A stretch of DNA of 17,513 nt, from positions 425,753-443,265 of the forward strand of contig MU069582.1 of assembly GCA_002284615.2 (NCBI GenBank), written 5' to 3'. This DNA is from Dunaliella salina (lineage: Eukaryota; Chlorophyta; Chlorophyceae; Chlamydomonadales; Dunaliellaceae). Below, piece after piece: positions 7,881 to 16,068 of the stretch (its first letter is position 1; the number at the start of each line of letters is the position of its first letter). The notes under the pieces were generated by a model that saw only the letters and a program-made list of their open reading frames with translations, made no database searches and was not told the origin of the DNA. Position numbers and translations under genes: made by a program.

Positions 7881-8334
7881 GTCTCTCGGCACTGCAGCCA
7901 TCCACACCAATAAGGGATGAGTCATACCGGCCTTTAATGAGGGCTTTTAAACAAGGACTTAGGGCTGCTTTGTGTCTGTTGGTGTGCATCCTGCTCATTG
8001 TTGAGTTTGTACACCTAAGGAGTATGTGGTCAAGGTGGTCCATATCATCACATAGTGGGCATCTTCCAGAACTGGAAAAGTTGAATTTAAAGGCATGACT
8101 CTAATTGTACAGTGTATCTGTACAATACTTCATTATATTTATTTGTTGTTTAAGGGTAATACCTGGATTTTTCCAGAAGGAATTGCTGATCTCTTTGTCT
8201 GCAAGTTGAGAGGTTGGGTTGCGAGATTCAGTGTTTGCAGCGGTGGTCGGTGGTATGGCATCATAAAGTTTGTGCCATCTCTGGTAGTGGTAGCCAGAGG
8301 TGTCAGCAGAGCCGAGCGTGTGTTTCTTGTGCAC
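7881..8334 (-). pseudogene. Linker and CCHC zinc finger, copy A
   Basis: One frame with a single TAG stop reads through KYCTDTLYN, HAFKF and the finger CPLC-x7-H-x4-C (CPLCDDMDHLDHILLRC), then TNRHKAAL. The same order appears in the nested copy (CPLCGELDSALHILSGC, TERHNIA) and, in two frames, at 13103-13350. The spacing equals the C-terminal finger of many plant LINE proteins (zf-RVT type), thought to bind nucleic acid. The stop falls between TDTLYN and SHAF. No start codon is needed, because this is internal to the long protein. Confidence 0.75.
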
Positions 8335-8937
8335 GTGTGCTTTTAAGTTTGTCGTTTAGGTTGATGAGGTAGTTCATTTGGAAAGCGTGGGAGCGGTGTA
8401 TGCCATCATCTCGTGAGGAGGAGGTCTTCAATGAAAGCCAATAAAAATAGTGGAAAGGGTCCCTGGCATCCAGAAATGCAATGTCTATGGTGTCTGAGAG
8501 GGCTGTAGTGGAAGCGCAAGCATCAGCCCTTTCATTTCCTAAAATGCCAGAGTGCCCAGTGGGCTTTGACTTTGTAGAAATGGAAAGGGTGAGGTGAGAG
8601 TTCTTATATGGTTGATATTGCATGAGTGAGTTCTGCATGTAGGTAATTCCTCGTGCGCATCAGAATGGGTTTGTATAGAAATCTGGGAGAGGCAGGATGC
8701 AATATCAGTGGCAATTTTAGTTTGCTCGTGTTGGAGTGCCACAAGGATACACACAAGTTCTGCTCTGTTGATGGTATTGGTGGGCCCATGGCCATTGGGT
8801 TTTACGTGCAGTTGTAAGTGTTGGGAGGGTGGATTAGTGTCCCTTCCTGGTTTGTAAGCAACTGAGCCAGAAAGTGGTGGGGAGTCATCATCTTTGTGTT
8901 TAATTACACTGCCGTCCTTACAGGCGATTTCTCTTCA
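8335..8937 (-). pseudogene. RNase H domain, copy A
   Basis: All four acidic residues expected in RNase H can be placed: D in CKDGS (8914-8916), E in NRAEL (8758-8760), D in IATDIAS (8704-8706) and D in GNERADAC (8522-8524). Spacings of about 52, 18 and 61 residues are near those of the family. The domain would remove RNA from RNA:DNA hybrids during reverse transcription. The frame shifts at least twice (near 8660 and 8620) and a TGA lies just before REIACKDGS, so it is broken although its catalytic residues survive. After it comes DPFHYFYWLSL, whose counterpart marks the 5' end of the nested copy (LAFEETSC). Confidence 0.8.
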
Positions 8938-9723
8938 GTCCTTGATATTAGGTATGAATATTTTGTAGTTGTCAGGGATGAAGGCTGTCCTTGCCTGAAG
9001 GCACTTGTGTGAACAGCTATGAATGTCAGGGGGAGTAATTGGAATTTCTGTTTCCAAGTGTTTGATGCTAGGTGTTGATGGGCCGAAGTGGCATTGGGTT
9101 CGCAGGATCCAGGGGTAGCCAGTGAGCCGAAACATTTTGTTTGAGGAGTTGAAGCCTATCTTTGTTAGCGCTATTTTGTGCTTCTCTGGCATTTGGATTC
9201 TAGGCAAGGATGAGTCTCATAAGATAAGTAGGCAAGGTAAGATTGGGTATGGTATCAAACCAGTGTTGTGGTGCCTGGAATTGGATGTTTCTGGCAGGGA
9301 AGTTGGCAAGCACTTGTACAAGGTGCGGGTATTGGGTAAGCCAACTCATATAAGCGTTACAGCTGAAGCCTCTCTTGTGGGGCAGGAGCATGAAGGTGGC
9401 AAATGGATCTGTGGTTTTGAGGAGGATCGCACTGCATGGCGCAGCAGTTTAAACATTGTTTCATCATTATGCGGGGGATGGCAGAAGGAGAAGCCAGTGT
9501 AGCGCACAGAGAGGGCGTCTGTGTGTGCTCCAAAGACCTGGTCTTGGCAGCTTGTGCTGAAATAGGTCTTGTAGGTCTCGCCAAATTCAAGGGGGTTTGG
9601 AAATCTGTCTGCTGAGACCATGCACCATTCATGCAGGGCTAATCGGATGTGGGGAGGTGTGATCAGCGTGTTAATAGTGTGGAGCTTTTTGCTCTTGGCT
9701 GAAAGGTCTTTCTTGTTGAGCAT
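8938..9723 (-). pseudogene. Methyltransferase-like region, copy A (tentative)
   Basis: Minus-strand translation from 9723 includes FPNPLEFGETYKTYF, FGAHTDALS, then GFSFCHPPHNDETM, and after a frameshift near 9425 continues with DPFATFMLLPH and NAYMSWL. The layout (a CHPP motif, a helix rich in hydrophobics, then a strand ending LP) reminds me of PCIF1/Dam-type adenine-N6 methyltransferases, whose motif IV is [N/D]PP[F/Y/W]. Here the first position is Cys-His rather than Asn/Asp, so activity is doubtful. The frame joins the GKCVGM region upstream across one TGA at 9817-9819. A TAG at 9200 interrupts the C-terminal side. The domain identity needs a structure-based search; the coding nature is clearer than the name. 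Confidence 0.4.
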
Positions 9724-9816
9724 TTTGACAATAGAGCAGTCCCATAATTTCAGACGCTGGACAGGTGGTTGAATGGTGGCATGGATGCTCCTCCTTAGGC
9801 GGGAACCTGGTGTGGT

Positions 9817-10504
9817 TCATTTGAATCGCACCCCCGAAAGGGACATGGAGGTCGTGGATTTGATTCTGTGGGGGTTCAATACTGCGGGCCTTTCCAGGTG
9901 CCAAGGTTGTTCCTTCCGTAATGCTTGGGGGCTAGTCCCGCTTGCGTAGCATTTCCTTTTCCTGCCCCTCCTTTTGGCTGCTTCATAGGCTTCAAGCAGG
10001 GTCACGAGCCTGCTGACAGTGAGCATGCCAACACACTTGCCCTTAGCATTGTAAATGCAGGTACATTCTGTGGTGGTTACCTTTGCCATTTGTACTGGCA
10101 TGGCAACCCCATCAGATGCGTCAGGGTGAAGAGACTCCCTCATGAGGTCAACACTTCTGATGACAATTTCACATTGCAATGTTGGCATGATATCTGTCTA
10201 AGGGTTGGTTGGAAGTCAAAGGTGCCATTCTTGCAAATGGCGCAGCCGGTAGTTGAGAGCCATGTAGAGTCAGATATGCTCTGAGGTTTGCCTTCAAAGC
10301 CTTGGTTAACAAGGTTGTCTAGGTCTTTAGACCTAAGCATCTCATCGTGTCAGGGGTCTTCTGTATGTTATGGTCTCTCCTCCAAATCAAAGGCTGGCAC
10401 ATGAGCATCTAAGTCTCAATGCATTTGTAATGCATCAGTTGTTTCCCATTTAGGATGCCATTCCACATAGATTATTCCGCAATCTTCAGAAAAGTTGATC
10501 CTTT
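9817..10504 (-). pseudogene. GKCVGM module and region after the PHD finger, copy A
   Basis: Immediately after the 3' copy of the 13-bp target duplication the host frame resumes as SQKAERINFSEDCGIIYVEW and HPKWETTDALQMH. It passes three stops (TGA, TAA, TGA) and reads DLDNLVNQGFEG. A frameshift near 10180-10140 leads to the 124-codon frame with TECTCIYNAKGKCVGM (residues 40-55) and AYEAAKRRGRKRK (67-79), a basic stretch. I do not recognise the module, but a second copy at 5516-5719 shows it is a conserved unit of the family. Its job is unknown; the basic tail could bind nucleic acid. Confidence 0.6.
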
Positions 10505-10517
10505 CTGCTTTTTGGGA
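10505..10517. repeat. 13-bp target-site duplication, low-coordinate copy
   Basis: CTGCTTTTTGGGA, identical to 11781-11793. On the minus strand it codes SQKA in the host frame at both sites. The bases just outside the repeat differ on both sides, which fixes its length at 13. Confidence 0.85.
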
Positions 10518-10635
10518 AAGGAAAGAAAAACTACGCATGCAGTGAAAACACTCCCCACATCAATTAAGGAAAAGGGGTACCTAGGGACAAGGCACCATGT
10601 ATCCTCTTTACCAAGAAAAAAGCAGAAGAAAGAAG
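10518..10635 (-). other. 3' tail of nested copy B
   Basis: Short non-coding tail after the nuclease stop. It shares GATCCCCA, CCTTAAT and GCGTAG words, in order, with the host tail at 7140-7389. It is shorter, so it is either internally deleted or a diverged subfamily. Confidence 0.55.
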
Positions 10636-11190
10636 TCAGTGGGGATCAGGTGGGTTACTAGCAGTATCCCGTGCCTGACCTTGTTGAGAGTTGGAAATGG
10701 TTTTCTCAAAAGCACGTCTGGTGTTAGCAAGTTTGTAAGCATACAGGACAGAATGAGCATGAAGCTTCCGGACAAGCTTGGTGGCCTTGAAAGTGTCAAG
10801 ACCAAGCTCCTTAAGAGACTCCAATATGTGCGGGGTGTAGATGACTCCTCCCACACCTAGCAGGACAGTGTGGAGGGTGACTTGAGCTGAAGCCTTAGAA
10901 AGATGACGGCAAAGGTCGCGGTGCTGCTGCTTGGAGGCCTCAAGCTGGTTGTAAGGCCGGGTGTCCTCACAGTATTTGACTTCTACAAAGTGGATGTGTC
11001 GCTGAGCTGGGTGGAGCTGACCGGGGTCACGAGCCTTGAGTGTGGGTGGAGTGCCTGTGGCTGGCGCTGAGTCCTCCCTGTCCCCCCCGCGCCCCCCTGT
11101 ATTTCTCAATTCATAACGAGGATTCCACCTTGACGCCCTTTTCAGAGAAACAACTAATTGAGCATCAGGCCGGCTGGAAGTAAGCCTTTA
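10636..11190 (-). pseudogene. PD-(D/E)XK-like endonuclease domain, copy B
   Basis: The frame reads SSRPDAQLV, then IHFVEVKYCEDT, with QQHRDL further on: the D...E-x-K core plus the Q-x-x-H feature. It continues TLHTVLLGVGGVIYTPH, LKELGLD, KLHAHSVLYAYKLANTRRAF, a well conserved helical C-terminus, to a stop at 10636. From the RPDA motif to the stop it runs about 180 codons without interruption, making it the best preserved domain in the window. A TAA at 11188-11190 separates it from the in-frame zinc finger. In the family it would nick target DNA. The start is not real, since the protein continues from upstream. Confidence 0.7.
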
Positions 11191-11780
11191 CTTATCAGGG
11201 AGGCGGCGCGGGAAAATATATTTGGGAAGGGTCCTATCAGTAGCATGTTCTGGGATCTGTAGGTCTTGCAAGGCAAGACGGTCTGCTCTGCCAATGTCCA
11301 TGGAGGCAATACCTGCCCCAAGAGGGCCTTTGCTGATAGCTTTTAGGAGGATTCTACTGGCAATATTGTGTCGCTCAGTTACCATACCAGACATGGTAGA
11401 ATTTTTGCATCCTGATAAGATGTGAAGGGCACTGTCAAGTTCCCCACAGAGGGGGCATTGCGGGCTGGTGGAAATTTTGAAGCGCACCGCGTAATTTTTA
11501 ATTGAAGAGGGTACCTGTGCGGTATTTGAAAATGTTTGGCCTCATTTTGAAAGAGAGTGTTGACATGGTCCAGAAGACATTGCTGATATTTTTGTGGATG
11601 TGGGGAAGCAAACTTTGGTAGAAAGAGTGTGTAGGTGTTGGCCTCTCCAAGTCTGTGTCTTGAGTGCATGTGTTTCCCTAGATCATCATGGAGGATGGAG
11701 AAGTGTTTAAGCTTTATGGCAGGTGGGTTCAGACGTCTAGACGCATTTGCATGAGTGCAGGAAGTTTCCTCAAAGGCTAG
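11191..11780 (-). pseudogene. Post-RNase-H linker and CCHC finger, copy B
   Basis: Across three frames the translation gives LAFEETSC, HDDLGKHMHSRHRLGEANTY, then YRTGTLFN, NYAVRFKISTSPQ and the finger CPLCGELDSALHILSGC (C-x2-C-x7-H-x4-C) followed by MVTERHNIASRILLKAISKG and MDIGRADRLALQDLQIPE. Each block has a counterpart in host copy A in the same order. Frame changes lie near 11640 and 11510. The true 5' end of this copy is the insertion junction at 11780, not a start codon. Confidence 0.7.
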
Positions 11781-11793
11781 CTGCTTTTTGGGA
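11781..11793. repeat. 13-bp target-site duplication, high-coordinate copy
   Basis: CTGCTTTTTGGGA, the partner of 10505-10517. It lies in the host coding frame directly after the PHD finger (minus strand ...LSDSQKA). Confidence 0.85.
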
Positions 11794-12440
11794 GTCTGAC
11801 AGAGTGGCGCATGCAGGGCAGTCCCAGTGCTCCTTTGTTTTGTCCAGTGCCCGGTCATTTTGGGAGCATGCTTTGACATGTATGAGACAGTCCCAGTGGT
11901 ATGTGCGGTGGCAGGTATCACAAGTGGGCATATCGTCATGGATTTGACTTTCAAAGGTGTGTTCTTTGCTTAATGGGATCCAGCAGAGCTGGCAGCATGG
12001 GGCTAGGTTTGTTCTCCCTGGTACATGCTTTGAATCGACCACTCTTAGCCTGTCATTTGGAAAATGGGTTAGGCCCATTTTTCAATGGTGACGGGGTGCC
12101 ATTGTACTTTGTATCGTATTTGCTGTTTCTCTTGATATGATCTCTTGTACTTCCGCAAGTATTGCGAGCCCAAATTCCAGGATCACATGGTCATAGCGAA
12201 AAATGGTGTTGCTAGCTTCAACTGCGCTTAACGCAGCAGCCTTAATTTGTTTATTATTCCAGAGCCACTGGGGAACATCAGGGCTTGGTGTGTTTGGAGG
12301 CAGACGACAGGGGGTTATCACAAAGGTGGGCAACGAGCCCAAATCGCTGAAAATGTTCTTTCCCACCATTATTTTCCAAATATGACCATGACAACCATTA
12401 TAATACCAATGAAAACTATGTTCACCAAAAAATGAAGAAA
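11794..12440 (-). pseudogene. N-terminal region and PHD zinc finger, copy A
   Basis: From ATG at 12369 the frame reads KNIFSDLGSLPTFVITPC and VPQWLWNNKQIKAAALS and meets one TGA (12082-12084). It then continues in the same frame to a C4-H-C3 finger. In the part starting at 12078 the ligands are C29, C32, C53, C56, H61, C64, C87 and C90, with Trp two residues before C87, all typical of a PHD finger. PHD fingers commonly read histone H3 tails, so this may guide the element to particular chromatin. The frame is open back to 12457, past the first ATG, so the real start is uncertain. It is cut after the finger by the nested copy. Confidence 0.75.
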
Positions 12441-13102
12441 ATCGGAGGACTCCAGATCACTCTCCCGGACTCAGATCACCCTAAAATGGCCCACAGCTCC
12501 ACCCTGGGACCATTTTTCACCCCCAAAATATTTGTTTAATAACCCTTATATGTTATGCTAACATCCTGCATATTCAAAAGTGGGAATGAAGGAGGTCAAA
12601 AATTGACCTTTTTGGCACCCCTACAAGGGCCTAGTGCTGGATTTTTTCTAAGGGAAATGGCTGAAATTCAGTATCTGACCAACCACTGGGTCTTTTCACT
12701 CCATTTTTTTGCAATGATATTTTTTCATTACAAGGACTCCAAATTACTAAAAATCACTCATTTTGGTGCTCTGGCTGGTCAGATATGGCGGGTGCCTACT
12801 CAAAAAATAGGGTTCACGTTTGGGCAAATAGCAGAACTGGCCGTACTTTGCACTTTTCAAACTCAGCAGCTATGGGTTTACAAGCGCTACCATTCGATGC
12901 TAAGCACAAAAAGTGCAAAGTGGGGCCACCATGCTAAGGGAACATTTCAAAAGGACACCTTTTTGGGGCCTTCGTCGCCCACCTCTGGGGTTATCATGGG
13001 CTGCAGATTATGTTCTAGGAGTTTTGTTGGGTCTCAGCTCTCTCTGGGCCTTCTGCCCCCGATTTGTAGGTTCTGAGTGGGCTCTGGGCTAGGCTGATTG
13101 CT
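12441..13102. other. Unassigned stretch upstream of host element
   Basis: A plus-strand frame at 12555-13076 (173 codons) is the longest uninterrupted plus-strand frame in the window. I recognise no family in it, and it runs against the flanking element copies, so I do not call it a gene. A 15-bp palindrome GGTCAAAAATTGACC starts at 12594. I looked for reverse-transcriptase-like motifs on the minus strand here and saw none; stops are frequent. It may hold the 5' UTR of host element A or another insertion. Confidence 0.35.
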
Positions 13103-13345
13103 TCACCAAGTTCTGAGTGTTTGATGATGACGGTTTGTTTTCATCTTACACGTGGGGTTGGTGCGCGTGAGCAGGGAATTGGGTATTGCTAGCAGATGCA
13201 CCACATAGAGGGCAAAGAGCTGATCCAGTGTTGAAACGTATGGCGTGCTTTTCATTGTAGAGAGAGTCTGTTCAGTACCTGACCTCATTAGTCTGCTCTT
13301 TGAGGGTGGCGGTTTTCACGTGCCGAAAGCATTGCTGATCTTGAG
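13103..13345 (-). pseudogene. Retroelement copy C, finger fragment
   Basis: In one minus-strand frame: FRHVKTATLKEQTNEVRY, a TGA, then TDSLYNEKHAIRFNTGSALCPLCGASA. After a frameshift the next frame gives LLTRTNPTCKMKTNRHHQTLRT. This mirrors copy A (KYCTDTLYN, HAFKF, CPLC, LLRCTNSTMSRMHTNRHKAAL) and copy B. It is therefore a third family member, reduced to the linker and zinc finger. Nothing matching the nuclease follows below 13100. On its high-coordinate side it meets a tail of the same family in the opposite direction. Confidence 0.7.
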
Positions 13346-13640
13346 ATTGTGCAGGCATGCTTCGTCTTGAGGTTCTAATGGGAAGGAAGGGGGGGGGGGG
13401 AGGTTCTGGATGCGTAGCGGTGGGGAGCGGTGGAAGGAGAGTCTGGCGTTCAGGGGCAGAGCGAACACCCCTTCACACTCTCATCACTTCTGGTTCTCAT
13501 CTAGGCTAACTCTGTCTAGTGTAGTTTTTGATGGTCCTTCCTTGCTAGCTTGCTAGTCAGGGTACTTCCTACATGCTCGCGGCCTCTGGCCTGCATATAC
13601 TCCTCTTTTTCTCTTTTTTGACTGGAGTAGTTTTAACAGC
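13346..13640 (+). mobile_element. Retroelement 3' tail on the plus strand (copy C/E)
   Basis: Read on the plus strand, this segment matches the end of the nuclease frame and the 3' tail of host copy A read on the minus strand. Matching words in order include GAAGGAGAGTC, CTAGGCTA, TCTAGTGTAG, GCGGCCT and a final CTTTTTCT. The match begins near 13350, exactly where copy C ends in the opposite direction, so the two pieces form an inversion. It contains a 12-base G run (13389-13400). Confidence 0.65.
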
Positions 13641-14384
13641 CAGGTTCTGAAGCCTGGTGTTTCAAGCAATTCTCCCGTCCCTCATGAGTAGCCATGGGTA
13701 AATAGCGTCCCCCAACATCTGAAATAGACTCCCAGAGACTTGCCAAGTCTCCAGCTCGCCGGGCGCTTGTTTTCCTTACTTGATGAGGAAAAGTTTCTGC
13801 CTACATAGCTTATATCTTCCCTCTTTTGTCCGACAAAGTGCCTCACCAGAAGAGAAAAGGGAAGTGTGCTTCAAGTTATAGAAGCTTGTGGGGAGTTACA
13901 TAGAGAAAAAGCAAATTGCTGAACTTCTGCTTTCAATCATTTCTAGGAGGCTTCTTGGGGCAAGCTTCTGCCGAACATATCACCTGGGAAAGGAAAGGGT
14001 TACATAGCTGTACCTGCCTGCGGTAGCAGCATAGCTGAAGCATAAAGAATATGCTTGCAACCAAAGCATTCCAAACCATAAGATTGCCGCGTGATACTGA
14101 TTGCATTATACTACGCGCCTAAGCGCACAATCAACAGAGTAGTACTTGAAGCTCAGACAGTTTCAGGCACGCAGGCACGGACTTGGCCAATTCTGAGACA
14201 CCGCCTTGGTTCTTGAAGTTTCTAAAACTTGTTGTGCTTCTGAATCCAGAGTATGCTCGACAGGACCTCTTAGTAGCAGTGTTGTGGGTGTCCTAGGTGG
14301 AGGGGGTTGCTGCCCTGAAAGCACCTCCATGATGGGTAGCTGCCCTGAAAGCCTTTCTAGCTGAAGACCTGGACACTGGGACTA
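13641..14384. other. Stretch with no recognisable gene
   Basis: No frame above 60 codons was reported here and nothing is recognised. A 14-bp direct repeat, GCTGCCCTGAAAGC, lies at 14309 and 14339. GCCTCACCAGAAG at 13840 also occurs at 7211 in the host element tail, which may be a scrap of the same family. Confidence 0.4.
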
Positions 14385-14440
14385 CATTAGCACAGATCGA
14401 CAAGTAAATAAGTAAACAAGTAAACAAGCATTAGCACAGA
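14385..14440. repeat. Direct 12-mer flanking an AAGTAAAC microsatellite
   Basis: CATTAGCACAGA at 14385-14396 recurs at 14429-14440. Between them is a 32-bp run of AAGTAAAT/AAGTAAAC units. The flanking copy suggests a slippage or repair duplication. Confidence 0.75.
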
Positions 14441-15100
14441 GTTATCCTGGGGATCCTGTAGTTGGCACCATCCAGGCTAGTCAGTATGACTCCCAGAGGA
14501 GCAAACAAGAATGCCACACATTTTGCTCAACATTCTGGTTAGCATGGAGCATTGCATGAGCATGCTTGGAATGAATGCTTATGAAATGCACACAGAAAAA
14601 CATTGACCATCATATGTACTCCGAACATTTGAGCTTTTTTGACCCATCAACATCTGTTTCGCACAGTTTCATCAGCAGACCACAGCAGACATGATTTGTT
14701 ATCAATGTTTTAGTCCAAACTTTGTGATTGAGCTCTTTCTTCTTAGGCCAGGTTAAGTTGCAGACCTCAGTGTTTCAGCTCAGCTGCCCTTGTAAGCGGA
14801 TATATTATGTATCCTTACCTTGGTGGAGTTGACTTCTGTGCCTCTCTTTCTCTAAGCCTGAACTGGTTGGGCTCACTCTCACTTTCAGTGCTGACTGTTG
14901 GGTCTTTCCTTTATGCACACTGGCTGTGTCCAGCGCAGACTTTACCTTTTACACTACTCAGGGGCGTACAATTATGTAGGAGTGTTTTCGTTGCGTATGC
15001 CTGCCTGGGCATCTGAGCAATTCAAACCCCGGACATCCTGGGAGGTTGGTGCACGTCCGAACAGTCCTTGCGACAGTATCAGGGACCTGTGGACGCGCAA
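14441..15100. other. Stretch with no recognisable gene
   Basis: Only small frames (14807-15016 plus, 69 codons; 14898-15104 plus, 68 codons), unrecognised and overlapping. No repeat was noticed. Confidence 0.4.
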
Positions 15101-15376
15101 CTAAGCAGATGCTGGAACTAAGCGCATAGACTTGTCACATCCTGGGCAATCTGCAGCTGCCAGTTTCTCCACGTCATGACCATTGTCTCCACTGGGGTGT
15201 GGGGGGATTTGCTGGGCATACGGGGGTGGAGGAGGGAAGAAGAAAGCCTGGGCTTCCAGGTGCATTGCTGACATAATGCCATACTCCCATAGGCTGTGTG
15301 TCTGGCTTGCACTTAGACAGAGTGTGTCTGGCGCAGGTTTGAATCCTTTTGGTGGAGGCCCCTGCAAGCTTGCCAA
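15101..15376 (-). CDS. Weak ORF, Pro-rich with terminal CPGC
   Basis: I do not recognise this 91-codon frame. It has a PPPPP run (FFFPPPPPYAQQIPPHPSG) and ends DCPGCDKSMRLVPASA. Overlapping frames on both strands are open too, and no splice site or promoter stands out. Coding is possible but poorly supported; it could equally be chance. Confidence 0.15.
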   Translation of the reverse strand: MASLQGPPPKGFKPAPDTLCLSASQTHSLWEYGIMSAMHLEAQAFFFPPPPPYAQQIPPHPSGDNGHDVEKLAAADCPGCDKSMRLVPASA

Positions 15377-16068
15377 TAAGGCCTTTGGCTTGCATGGGCT
15401 CGTCTTTGTTTTCCCCTCTTGCTTATCGAAAGACTACAAACTTTCCTGCATGGGTGATTGCACCTTGTGTTGAAAAGCGATGAAGTGCACTCCATTTAAT
15501 ACGTATAAGCACCGCATTAGCCCCAATCCTTACTTTCTTACAGATGAGAAAAACTTTCCACCACTCGCAGGACTGGAGAGGAAGTGTCAAATGGCTCAAA
15601 CTGCCCTGTTTGGACAGGCAGCACAAGGCAGAGGTCTCTCTCACAAAAGCATGCTCTGATATATGTTGTGGGTGATCCATAGCACCCCACCCCCCCTCCA
15701 ACAGATTGCAGCTAAAACGCTGCAAATTGGGCTGGCAGCAGGCCTCGGCTGTCACTCTGAGCCTCTCTCACACAGAGCTTTCTCAGTTTGCAAGACTACT
15801 CACAGCCAACACTGAAGAGGGCGAAAACTAACTTTGGTGCCACCGAGCCGCTTCCAACCTCCTGGTCCAAAGTGTAAGCAAAAGAATTTCAGACCCAAGC
15901 TATAAGTCCAGCATCAAAGGGGCTTTCCTTTGCCGCGCGCTCCAATCCTCTTCAAAGCAACCGCAATCCCAGGCAGCTCGGTGGCTCGCACCCCACTGTT
16001 TTCTCAGATGCACTGTTCATAAGTGCAGGCTCCCCCCCTCCATCCCTTGCAGGTATGAAACCCTTTCC
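15377..16068. other. Stretch with no recognisable gene
   Basis: A minus-strand frame at 15423-15755 (110 codons) is unrecognised. C-rich runs occur near 15688 and 16031. Nothing else was seen. Confidence 0.4.

Larger units (their letters stand above)
10518..11780 (-). mobile_element. Nested 5'-truncated retroelement copy B
   Basis: This 1263-bp copy of the same family lies in the same orientation inside host copy A, bounded by a perfect 13-bp duplication. It begins on the minus strand at LAFEETSC, the segment that directly follows RNase H in the full protein, and holds only linker, CCHC finger, nuclease and 3' tail. Loss of the 5' part plus a short target duplication is the classic outcome of target-primed reverse transcription. 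No poly(A) precedes the duplication; the 3' end is GTAGTTTTTCTTTCCTT. It is also decayed (frameshifts near 11640 and 11510, a TAA at 11188), though its nuclease frame is less broken than that of the host. Confidence 0.87.
7140..12440 (-). mobile_element. Host retroelement copy A, multi-domain, interrupted
   Basis: This is a decayed element on the minus strand, about 4 kb once the nested copy at 10518-11780 is set aside. Domains in order from the 5' side are: N-terminal region, PHD finger, GKCVGM module, methyltransferase-like region, RNase H, C-x2-C-x7-H-x4-C finger, PD-(D/E)XK-like nuclease, then a 3' tail. The reading frame has several frameshifts and stops of all three kinds, so it is a pseudogene. 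The 5' boundary is not defined. Only about 25 codons upstream of the first ATG stay open, to a stop at 12457. No reverse-transcriptase domain was found, which is unusual for an element whose relatives insert as 5'-truncated copies. Confidence 0.8.

Noticed and set aside
10518..12440. Copy B as a separate element containing its own PHD finger
   Set aside because: The 13-bp duplication lies between the PHD finger and the linker, and the host frame continues from the PHD finger into the region below 10505, so the PHD part belongs to host copy A.
12555..13076. 173-codon plus-strand ORF
   Set aside because: Uninterrupted, but with no recognisable motif, no promoter or splice context, and opposite in direction to the flanking elements. 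Kept only as a note on the stretch.
7390..13345. TGA recoded as a sense codon in this genome
   Set aside because: Most internal stops are TGA, but TAG (8107-8109 region, 9200, about 7395) and TAA (11188) also occur, and every copy has frameshifts. Decay explains all of these together.
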